From JABIEQ01 sp964516055 (lineage in GTDB: Bacteria; Patescibacteriota; Patescibacteriia; Magasanikbacterales; UBA922), in the NCBI GenBank assembly GCA_964516055.1, contig CAZEYK010000028.1, positions 1 to 14,992 on the forward strand: 14,992 bases of DNA, written 5' to 3'. Within the stretch, counting starts at the first letter, position 1; the number at the start of each line of letters is the position of its first letter. Of this stretch, positions 6,643-13,287 are shown one piece after another. Below the pieces are notes generated by a model, which ran no database searches, was not told where the DNA came from, and worked only from the letters and a program-made list of their open reading frames with translations. A program made the position numbers and the translations under genes.

Positions 6643-8676
6643 TTATTTTTTTGTTATACCAAAGAATAATTTTTGTTTCTGTTCATTGAACCATGGTGAA
6701 ACAAATCGCAACATGACACGAGTAACAGTAATTGCTGAAAACATACTAACAAGAATTCCGATCGCAAGAGTAAATGCAAATCCTTGCACAAAACTTGATC
6801 CCAACCAAATGAGCAAGATACAGGTAATGATAGTTGAAATGTTTCCATCTTTAATGGCACTCCACGCTCGTTCGAATCCTTGTTCAACAGCGGTTTCTAA
6901 TGACTTTCCTTTTTTGATTTCTTCTTTAAGACGCTCAAATATAAGCACGTTTGCATCAACGGCCATTCCTATGGAAAGAATAAACCCGGCAATTCCCGCA
7001 AGGGTGATTGTTACTCCCACAAGTTTGAAAATAGCAAGAGTAAGTGACATATATAGCCCAAGTGCAATGACAGAAAGAATTCCCGGTAATCGGTAATAGA
7101 TAATCATGTAAATCATTACAAGGACGAGAGCGATAGCTCCGGCTTTAAGACTTTTTGCTAATGATTCAGCGCCAAGCGTTGCTCCGACTGTTTGTTGTCC
7201 AACAAGTTCTACTGGGACAGGAAGTGCACCTGCGTTCAGTCGTTGTGCAAGAAGTTTTGCTTCTTGAATATCAAACCCACCAGTAATGACGGCTTGTCCA
7301 TCGGTAATGATTGTTTGTACTACTGGAATACTAATTGGTTCTCCGTCAAGATAAATAGCGATTGGTTTTCCAATATATTTTTCTGTAAGTGATGCAAATA
7401 TTGCTCTTCCTTCAGCATCAAATTGCAAACTTACTTGAACCTCTCCTGTTTGTGAATTAGTTACCACTTGCGCTCGCTCAAGTTGTTTTCCAGAAAGTGT
7501 TGTTGGTACAAATTCTTCTGGTGTTGGAAGAATATCTTCTTTTGTTTCTGTTTTAATAAAAATATGAGAAAGTTCAATATTTGGAACTATTTGTTCTTCT
7601 GTTTTATAGATTATGTGGTACCCAAATTCTGTTTCTACTGGCCCGAGAATTTGTCCAATTTGTACATTGAAGACAGCATCATTAAATGCTGAAACCATTT
7701 GTCCTTCTCTAAAAAATCCAAGATCTCCGGCTGATTTATCTGCTCCGGGTTCTGTTGAAAATTCTTTGGCTAAGTCAGCAAAATTTTCTGCATTGGCTTG
7801 ATCAAAAAGTTCTTTTGCCTTATCTAAGGCTTCTTGTTTTGAATATTTATCTGAATTACATCGTGTTGCTCCAGTGTAACAAATGAGGATATGGCTGGCA
7901 CGAACTTCTTTTTCTCCTGGTTGTTCTCCCCCACGTTTGAAAATGTGGTAGCCACCTGAAAGGTTAACTACGTCGCTAAGGTCTCCTTCCTTTGCATTTT
8001 TTGCCCAATCACTGAGTTCTGGGGTAAGTTGGCTTGGGGCAACAAAACCAAGGCTTCCATTGTTTATGTTGCTTGCGGTGTCTTCTGAATACGTAAGTAC
8101 TCCGTCTTCAAAAGAGAGTCCTTCATCTATTTCTTTTTTGATGTTGTCAATTTTTTCTTTGGCGTCTTTATTGTATTGATCAATTTGTGCTTGTTCTTCT
8201 TCGGTAAGCTCTCGTGGTTGTTCGGTGTTTTGTTCTCTAAATTCAAGAATTGGCGTTTCACCAATACGACTGATTGCTTCGTTGACGTCTGTTACTCCTG
8301 GCAAATCTACGTTAATTCTGTATACATCTCCTACTTTTGCTGTATGAATACTTGGTTCTCCTACACCAAGGGCGTTAATGCGTCGTTCAATAACATCTCG
8401 GACACCTTCTACCGCATCGACTTGTTCTTTTGATTCGATGTTTTTTACGTCTGCTTCATATACAAGATGGGCTCCTCCTTGAAGATCCAGTCCTAAACTA
8501 AACAGTTTTTCTGGTACATGAGGAAGACCAATGCCTGTGGCGGTATTAAATTTTTGAATCCCATTATTTATTTGTGTTGGTGCGTCGAATGCGATAGTAA
8601 CGAGGAGTAACACAAGAATACCTACGATTCCCCATCTGATTTTTGATCTGAGGTCTTTTTGGGTTGATTTAGCCAT
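6643..8676 (-). CDS. secD: Protein translocase subunit SecD with inserted parvulin (PpiC) domain
   Basis: SecD works with SecF in the membrane, driving late export and release of proteins. At 677 residues it is longer than ordinary SecD. Seen: an N-terminal helix (about 13-30), GLDLQGGAHLVYE (62-74), ERRINALGVGEPSI (97-110), DLPGV and TPILEFR (141-147), all normal for the P1 region. Residues about 151-388 are an insertion holding a complete parvulin-type prolyl isomerase domain (ASHIL 260-264 to FGYHIIYK 351-358) and parts of another. SecD sequence resumes at LSGKQLERAQVV, then NAGALPVPVE (481-490), GATLGAESL and the five C-terminal membrane helices, with GMAVDANVLIFERLKEE (570-586) carrying the conserved aspartate. 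It is preceded by a good sigma-70-like promoter and followed by secF. A weak AGAAG lies upstream of the ATG. Confidence 0.95.
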   Translation of the reverse strand: MAKSTQKDLRSKIRWGIVGILVLLLVTIAFDAPTQINNGIQKFNTATGIGLPHVPEKLFSLGLDLQGGAHLVYEADVKNIESKEQVDAVEGVRDVIERRINALGVGEPSIHTAKVGDVYRINVDLPGVTDVNEAISRIGETPILEFREQNTEQPRELTEEEQAQIDQYNKDAKEKIDNIKKEIDEGLSFEDGVLTYSEDTASNINNGSLGFVAPSQLTPELSDWAKNAKEGDLSDVVNLSGGYHIFKRGGEQPGEKEVRASHILICYTGATRCNSDKYSKQEALDKAKELFDQANAENFADLAKEFSTEPGADKSAGDLGFFREGQMVSAFNDAVFNVQIGQILGPVETEFGYHIIYKTEEQIVPNIELSHIFIKTETKEDILPTPEEFVPTTLSGKQLERAQVVTNSQTGEVQVSLQFDAEGRAIFASLTEKYIGKPIAIYLDGEPISIPVVQTIITDGQAVITGGFDIQEAKLLAQRLNAGALPVPVELVGQQTVGATLGAESLAKSLKAGAIALVLVMIYMIIYYRLPGILSVIALGLYMSLTLAIFKLVGVTITLAGIAGFILSIGMAVDANVLIFERLKEEIKKGKSLETAVEQGFERAWSAIKDGNISTIITCILLIWLGSSFVQGFAFTLAIGILVSMFSAITVTRVMLRFVSPWFNEQKQKLFFGITKK
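7513..8226 (-). other. Region of secD encoding the inserted PPIase-like block
   Basis: Codons 151-388 of secD. They start with a charged helical linker (about 152-190), then a half-domain GSLGFVAPSQL...GGYHIFKR (207-248) that looks like the C-terminal half of a parvulin. Next comes a full parvulin domain (258-358) with H262 in ASHIL, FADLAKEFS (299-307), SAGDLGFF (315-322), M327 and F331 positions and H354 in FGYHI. Last is LSHIFIKT (369-376), which looks like a parvulin first strand. Boundaries are approximate. Confidence 0.85.
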
Positions 8677-8725
8677 AAATTCTTCTATATATCTGTATGT
8701 GCTTCGTTAGTTAGGATGCGGGTAG

Positions 8726-8754
8726 ATTGTATCGAATATGGGAATTTTCGTCAA
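8726..8754 (-). promoter_or_regulatory. Putative sigma-70 promoter of secDF
   Basis: Minus strand TTGACG (8749-8754), 17-base spacer, TACAAT (8726-8731): five of six matches in both boxes, the best promoter in the window. The predicted start is near 8719, a leader of about 43 bases to secD. The palindrome TGTGCACA (8756-8763) lies just upstream of the -35 box. Confidence 0.65.
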
Positions 8755-8818
8755 CTGTGCACATATTAAGGAAGGGTAAATCCGTACATATCCGGCATTT
8801 GTTTTGTTCTTTTCCAAA

Positions 8819-8851
8819 AAAAATAATCCCGTCATATCTTGGATTATTTTT
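8819..8851 (-). terminator. Intrinsic terminator of secA
   Basis: AAAAATAATCC (8819-8829) pairs with GGATTATTTTT (8841-8851): 11 bp, 11-base loop. On the minus strand the arm continues into a T-run. It lies 29 bases after the secA stop and separates secA from the secDF promoter. Confidence 0.75.
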
Positions 8852-8880
8852 GTGTTGTACTTTCCACTGGAAATAATGAT

Positions 8881-11679
8881 TTATTCCCGACCGTGGCACT
8901 TTTTGTACTTTTTCCCACTTCCACATGGACAAGGGTCATTTCTTCCCACTTTGTTTCCTTCCTCATTCCGTTGTTTTTTTTCTATATGTTGTCCCTGGGC
9001 ACTGGTTGATTTTTGTGCTCCTTGGAGGGTCATTTTGTCTGTTGCCATGACTGACGGGGCAAGTTGAATACCAGTACCTACTTTATAAAATGAGTAGACC
9101 ACTTCTTTTTGAATGTTTGCAAGCAGTGCATTGAACATGTGATACGTTTCTTTTTTGTATTCAATGAGTGGATCACGTTGTCCGTATCCACGCAACCCAA
9201 TTCCTTTTCGTAGACGATCAATTTCCACAAGGTATTCTACCCATAGCGCATCAAAGGCACGAAGCAAAATTCCCTTTTCTACTGCTCGGACTACTTGTTT
9301 TCCTTTTTCTTCTTCTCCACCCGTGGCATTGATAATTGATTCGGTAATATGTTGGTATTCTGCGTCTGCCTTTTTGCTAAGAAAGGTAATAATGTCTTCT
9401 CGGGCTTCTACGTCATCCATTTTTTGTTCACCGCCAGTTCCCATGTGCAAGAGCGTATCTCTTTCTTCATTTGAAAATGACATGATGGTTCTCATGGTTT
9501 CAAAAATTTCTTTCATGTTCCACCCATCGTCTTCTCCCTCTTTATTTTTTTCTGGAAGAGTTGTGGTGTGAAATGATACAACAAATTCAATTTCTTGCTC
9601 GATATATTCTTTGATAATTTGCTGGGTCGTTTTTTCTTTAACTTCTTGTTTATCTGAAATGTCAAGAATTTCTCGACGTTGTTTGTAAATAACGTGTCGT
9701 TGTTTGTTTAAAATATCATCGTATTCAAGAAGGTGTTTTCGGATATCAAAGTTGTGTCCTTCTACTTTACGTTGTGCACCTTCGAGCATTCTGGTAATCG
9801 TTCGCTGCTCTATTGGCATGTCTTCGGGAACGTTGAGCCGTGTCATGAGTGCCTTGAGTCTGTCTCCGGCAAATATTCGCATGAGATCATCATCGGTACA
9901 AACATAAAATTGTGTTTCTCCTGGATCACCTTGCCGAGCAGACCGTCCACGGAGCTGATTGTCGATACGTCGTGATTCATGTCGTTCTGATCCTAATACA
10001 AATAACCCGCCAGCGTTGATAACCTTTTGTTCATCTTCTTTATCAACGGGAAATCCTCCAAGTTTAATATCAACACCACGACCAGCAATATTGGTGGCGA
10101 GCGTTACCGCACTTGGACGTCCAGCTTGTGCGATGATTTCTCCTTCTCGTTCATGGTTTTTTGCGTTAAGAATTTCGTGTTCAACTCCTTGTGCTGTAAG
10201 AAATTGACTAAGCTCTTCATTTTTTTCTACCGAAATTGTTCCAATAAGAATTGGTTGCCCTTTCGCTTTGCACTCTTTAATTTGTTTTACGATTGCATCG
10301 TATTTTGCATGATCATTGCGATAAATACGATCAGGTCGGTCGACACGTGCATCTGGTTTATTTGTTGGAATAACCACAACATCGAGTCCATAAATCATAT
10401 GGAACTCTTCTTCTTCGGTGATGGCTGTTCCTGTCATTCCCGCAAGTTTGCGGTACATGCGGAAAAGATTTTGGAAGGTAATTGTTGCAAGGGTTCTACT
10501 CTCTCGTTGAATTGGCACATTTTCTTTTGCTTCGAGTGCTTGGTGAAGTCCTTGTGAGTACCGTCTTCCTGGCATTTTTCTTCCAGTGAATTCATCGATG
10601 ATTACTACTTGTCCTTCTTCTATTACGTAATCTTTGTCCCGTTTAAATAACATTTCTGCTTTGAGTGCCTGTTCGATATGGTGCACAATTCGGATACCAC
10701 CTGTTGCATAAATATTTTCAATACCAAGCCATTGTTCAAATTTGCTGATTCCTTCTTCAGTCAGCGTTGCGCTGCGAAGTTTTTCGTCTATGTTATAGTC
10801 TTCGTTTTCTTGGAGTTGTTTTACAAGACGAGCAAATTGATAGTATTGATCCGCGGCTTCTTCTGCTGGTGCAGAAATGATCAGTGGTGTTCGCGCTTCG
10901 TCGATCAAAATAGAGTCGATTTCATCGATGACAGCAAAATGCATTTCTTCTCCTGGTCGCATTACCATGTCTGAAATATCTTGGACCATGTTATCACGCA
11001 AATAGTCGAATCCAAATTCATTATTTGTTCCGTACGTGATGTCACATTGGTATGCTTCTTTTCTGCTTGCTGGTTTGAGATAGTCGTATTCTACTTTTAC
11101 GCTTCCGAGTTCATCTCGTTCTTTATCTATGTCACTTCCTTCTTGAGTTTCTGGATTTGCTTTTGCATCTTTGTCGTAAATGTAGCTGATGCGTTGTCCT
11201 TGAATAATTCCCACGGAGAGTCCAAGAAAATCATAAATTTGTCCCATCCACACGGCATCACGCATGGCAAGATAATCATTTACGGTAATGACATGCGCCC
11301 CTTTTCCTTCCAGTGCGTTGAGATATATTGGCAGGGTTGCAACGAGTGTTTTTCCTTCTCCTGTTCTCATTTCGGCAATTTTTCCAGCGTGGATGGTCAT
11401 TCCTCCGATCATTTGTACGTCGTAGTGACGCATGCCCATGAGTCGTTTTCCAGCTTCACGAACAGTGGCAAATGCTTCTGGCAGTATGTCATCTAGGGAT
11501 TCTCCTTCTTTGAGTCTATTTTTAAATTCTTGTGTTTTTCCTTGTAGTTCTTGAACGGTTAATTTTTCAAACGGTGCCTCAAAGTTGTTGATTTGTTCAA
11601 TACGAAGTCTATACTCTTTGAGTATTTGCTCATTGTGACTTCCAAAAATCTTTTCGTATGTTTTTTTGATAATTGACAT
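8881..11679 (-). CDS. secA: Preprotein translocase ATPase SecA
   Basis: SecA is the cytoplasmic ATPase that drives unfolded preproteins through SecYEG. The 932 residues are in the normal range (800-950). Seen: GMRHYDVQMIGGM (82-94), Walker A MRTGEGKT (104-111), TVNDYLA, TYGTNNEFGFDYLRDNM (215-231), Walker B/DEAD-like VIDEIDSILIDEARTPLI (250-267), the second nucleotide-binding lobe with GRGVDIKLGG and RQGDPGETQFY, and a C-terminal zinc-binding SEC-C tail CPCGSGKKYKKCH (CxCx8CH), which in the family binds zinc, SecB and ribosomes. Residues about 163-206 form an acidic insertion relative to E. coli SecA, between GIIQGQ and the KREAY-like KEAY segment. It follows hpf on the same strand but has its own upstream region; no Shine-Dalgarno precedes ATG 11679. 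Confidence 0.97.
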   Translation of the reverse strand: MSIIKKTYEKIFGSHNEQILKEYRLRIEQINNFEAPFEKLTVQELQGKTQEFKNRLKEGESLDDILPEAFATVREAGKRLMGMRHYDVQMIGGMTIHAGKIAEMRTGEGKTLVATLPIYLNALEGKGAHVITVNDYLAMRDAVWMGQIYDFLGLSVGIIQGQRISYIYDKDAKANPETQEGSDIDKERDELGSVKVEYDYLKPASRKEAYQCDITYGTNNEFGFDYLRDNMVQDISDMVMRPGEEMHFAVIDEIDSILIDEARTPLIISAPAEEAADQYYQFARLVKQLQENEDYNIDEKLRSATLTEEGISKFEQWLGIENIYATGGIRIVHHIEQALKAEMLFKRDKDYVIEEGQVVIIDEFTGRKMPGRRYSQGLHQALEAKENVPIQRESRTLATITFQNLFRMYRKLAGMTGTAITEEEEFHMIYGLDVVVIPTNKPDARVDRPDRIYRNDHAKYDAIVKQIKECKAKGQPILIGTISVEKNEELSQFLTAQGVEHEILNAKNHEREGEIIAQAGRPSAVTLATNIAGRGVDIKLGGFPVDKEDEQKVINAGGLFVLGSERHESRRIDNQLRGRSARQGDPGETQFYVCTDDDLMRIFAGDRLKALMTRLNVPEDMPIEQRTITRMLEGAQRKVEGHNFDIRKHLLEYDDILNKQRHVIYKQRREILDISDKQEVKEKTTQQIIKEYIEQEIEFVVSFHTTTLPEKNKEGEDDGWNMKEIFETMRTIMSFSNEERDTLLHMGTGGEQKMDDVEAREDIITFLSKKADAEYQHITESIINATGGEEEKGKQVVRAVEKGILLRAFDALWVEYLVEIDRLRKGIGLRGYGQRDPLIEYKKETYHMFNALLANIQKEVVYSFYKVGTGIQLAPSVMATDKMTLQGAQKSTSAQGQHIEKKQRNEEGNKVGRNDPCPCGSGKKYKKCHGRE

Positions 11680-11716
11680 AATATTGGCTAATAATTCAAT
11701 AATATTCTCATATTTT

Positions 11717-11741
11717 CAGCATGGCTTAGCTTAGCATGCTG
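11717..11741. repeat. Inverted repeat upstream of secA
   Basis: CAGCATG (11717-11723) and CATGCTG (11735-11741), 11-base spacer GCTTAGCTTAG. It overlaps the weak candidate secA -10 box and its predicted transcription start, so it is operator-like. Confidence 0.45.
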
Positions 11742-11756
11742 TACGGATCTTGTCTA
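11728..11756 (-). promoter_or_regulatory. Weak candidate secA promoter
   Basis: Minus strand TAGACA (11751-11756), 17 bases, TAAGCT (11728-11733). The -35 box is good (5/6), the -10 poor (3/6). The inverted repeat 11717-11741 covers the -10 box. The predicted leader is about 40 bases. Confidence 0.25.
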
Positions 11757-11804
11757 GCCTATATTGCCTCCATTCTTTTTTCCACGATATCCGCTGATTT
11801 ATAG

Positions 11805-11834
11805 AAGAAAACTCCCCTGTGAGGGAGTTTTCTT
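11805..11834 (-). terminator. Intrinsic terminator of hpf, overlapping its stop codon
   Basis: A 12-bp perfect stem AAGAAAACTCCC (11805-11816) with GGGAGTTTTCTT (11823-11834), loop CTGTGA. On the minus strand it ends in TTTTCTT. The first base pairs lie within the hpf TAA stop (11833-11835), so termination follows translation with no gap. Confidence 0.8.
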
Positions 11835-12177
11835 AGATTTGATATTCTTTTTGGTCACGGATGTATTGTTTGTCTTTGTGACGCATTTTTCCTTTTATTT
11901 TTTCAAATTCCACTTTGAGATGATCTTTTACTTTGTCTATGGCTTTGTACAAATCTTCGGCATCTTTTACTACACGAATTATTTGTTTTGGAATAAAGAC
12001 ATTTACTTCTGCGTAGTAAATTTTCCCTTTGTTATGATGGTTTGATCGCATACCAATATCTATATCAATTTTTTGGATATTATCAAAATATTTTTTGGAT
12101 GCTTCCATCTTTTCTATTGCGTACTCCTTCATGGCTTCAGTAAGCTCCATGCCTGTTGCTTGAATGTTTATACTCAT
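11833..12177 (-). CDS. hpf: Ribosome hibernation-promoting factor (HPF/RaiA, S30EA family), short form
   Basis: Binds the decoding region of the 30S subunit and keeps idle ribosomes inactive in slow growth. The protein has 114 residues from MSINIQATGMELTEAMKEY, which aligns with the usual S30EA start (MNIxITGxxxxxTEALKEY). Also seen: the beta-strand IDIDIGMRS, the strand IYYAEVNVFIP and the helix DAEDLYKAIDKVKDHLKVEFEKIKGK, giving the beta-alpha-beta-beta-beta-alpha fold, with a basic C-terminus. It lacks the C-terminal dimerisation domain of long HPF, so it is the short form. An ATG three codons upstream (12186) is possible, but 12177 fits the family better. It lies between murB and secA; hpf next to secA is common in bacteria. 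No Shine-Dalgarno is visible. Confidence 0.9.
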   Translation of the reverse strand: MSINIQATGMELTEAMKEYAIEKMEASKKYFDNIQKIDIDIGMRSNHHNKGKIYYAEVNVFIPKQIIRVVKDAEDLYKAIDKVKDHLKVEFEKIKGKMRHKDKQYIRDQKEYQI

Positions 12178-12191
12178 ATGAAACATGGTTA

Positions 12192-12246
12192 ATAGTTAAT
12201 AATTCTTAGTTCACGGAAATCCCTTGAACCAGGAATCGTTAACTAT
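12192..12246. repeat. Nested inverted repeats in the murB-hpf gap
   Basis: Outer arms ATAGTTAA (12192-12199) and TTAACTAT (12239-12246) pair perfectly. Inside is AGTTCA/TGAACC (12208-12213 with 12225-12230). The murB stop codon (12243-12245) is in the outer arm. There is no T-tract, so it is more likely an RNA leader structure of hpf or a weak terminator. Confidence 0.4.
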
Positions 12247-13190
12247 AATATCTGAATCTCTTCTTCTAATACTATACCATACTTTTCTTCTACTTGTTGC
12301 TTGATTTGGGCAATTAGGCTCAAAACATCATCTGCAGTGGCACCTCCCAGGTTAAGGATGAAGTTTCCGTGCCGTTCGCTCACTTCAGCATTTCCTATTT
12401 TTTTTCCTTTCATATGTACTTGCTCTACCAACCACCCGGCAGGAATACGGTTGTTTTCAAGAAATTCTTGTGGTATCTCCTGAAGATTTTTTATTGGATT
12501 TTTGAGTTGTTGTGTTTCTACATTTTTGAAAATGCATCCCGTTGACGCATAGCCTTTGGGTTGTGTTTCATTTCGGTACTTGATGTATTGGAGTGCTTGT
12601 TTGAGACTGTCTTTGTTTTCTCCTTTTTTGAGCGCAAGCCAAACACGTAGAATAATATCGTTATTGTGTTTGAATATACTATGGCGATAGCCAAATTGGC
12701 ATTCGCTATTTGTGAGGATAATTGTTTCTCCATCGCGATAGACTTCTACTTTTTCTACATTATCTTTCATTTCCCATCCTGTTGCGCCTGCATTCCCCCG
12801 CACAGCACCACCAATTGTTCCTGGTACGCCAACACCCCATTCAAATTCCGTGAGCCCTGCTTTTATCGTAGCCTGAGCGAGTGCAACCGTTTGCATCCCG
12901 GCGGCAGCAACAACTGTGGTATCTTTGATCGTGCATGATTTATCGGCTATTTGTATGATAACGCCATCAAATCCGCTATCACTGGCAAGCATATTGCTTC
13001 CTCCGCCAAGAATTGCAAGGGGGATTCCTTGTTCATTTAAAAATGTGAGGAGCTCTTTGAGTGCTTGTATTCGTTCAACAATAACAATATATTTTGCGGG
13101 TCCGCCAATCTTGAAGGTGGTATGTTTGGCAAGGGGTTCATTTATTTTTACCTTGCCGTAGGTTTTTAGTGTTTTGTATAAATTATCCAT
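12243..13190 (-). CDS. murB: UDP-N-acetylenolpyruvoylglucosamine reductase MurB
   Basis: FAD enzyme that reduces UDP-GlcNAc-enolpyruvate to UDP-MurNAc, a committed step of peptidoglycan synthesis in the cytoplasm. The 315 residues match type II MurB (about 300). FAD-binding motifs: HTTFKIGGPAKYIV (23-36), LGGGSNML (61-68), GVPGTIGGAVRGNAGATG (121-138). Substrate and catalytic part: FGYRHSIFK (167-174), ASTGCIFKN (215-223), AEVSERHGNFILN (268-280) and a C-terminal LEEEIQIL (308-315) carrying the expected glutamate. The usual proton-donor serine (GS-x-FKNP) is cysteine here (C219). The frame extends upstream to 13271, but MDNLYKTLKTYGKVK at 13190 is the natural start. The start codon lies within the palindrome 13187-13200; no Shine-Dalgarno is visible. 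It diverges from the ATP-grasp gene. Confidence 0.95.
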   Translation of the reverse strand: MDNLYKTLKTYGKVKINEPLAKHTTFKIGGPAKYIVIVERIQALKELLTFLNEQGIPLAILGGGSNMLASDSGFDGVIIQIADKSCTIKDTTVVAAAGMQTVALAQATIKAGLTEFEWGVGVPGTIGGAVRGNAGATGWEMKDNVEKVEVYRDGETIILTNSECQFGYRHSIFKHNNDIILRVWLALKKGENKDSLKQALQYIKYRNETQPKGYASTGCIFKNVETQQLKNPIKNLQEIPQEFLENNRIPAGWLVEQVHMKGKKIGNAEVSERHGNFILNLGGATADDVLSLIAQIKQQVEEKYGIVLEEEIQIL

Positions 13191-13242
13191 AATCTTATGG
13201 CAACGTACTATCCATGGAAACAACTGTTTATTGTGTTGCCAT
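13187..13242. promoter_or_regulatory. Palindrome-rich divergent regulatory region
   Basis: Between the divergent murB and ATP-grasp starts are CCATAATCTTATGG (13187-13200; it includes the murB start codon), the eight-base pair ATGGCAAC (13197-13204) / GTTGCCAT (13235-13242), TCCATGGA (13211-13218) and AAACA/TGTTT (13218-13229). This is consistent with operator sites or an mRNA leader fold; no regulator is identified. Confidence 0.4.
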
Positions 13243-13250
13243 CGGGTTAG

Positions 13251-13279
13251 TTGCAAATTATGCTGAAACAAGCTAACAT
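13251..13279 (+). promoter_or_regulatory. Putative promoter of the ATP-grasp gene
   Basis: TTGCAA (13251-13256), 17 bases, TAACAT (13274-13279), four of six matches each. The ATG at 13288 lies eight bases after the -10 box, where transcription should begin, so the message is probably leaderless. Confidence 0.45.
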
Positions 13280-13287
13280 TTATCTAT

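Noticed and set aside
10027..11496. Long plus-strand frames across secA (also others across secD, 9155-9571 and 6575-7096)
   Set aside because: They are antisense shadows of strongly conserved genes, with cysteine- and phenylalanine-rich, non-protein-like composition.
12205..12240. GGTTCAAGGGATT on the minus strand, resembling a tRNA T-arm
   Set aside because: No acceptor, D or anticodon stems can be drawn in the 55-base gap.
13191..13271. 27-codon N-terminal extension of murB
   Set aside because: It covers the palindromic divergent region and is absent from MurB proteins; MDNLYKTL at 13190 fits.
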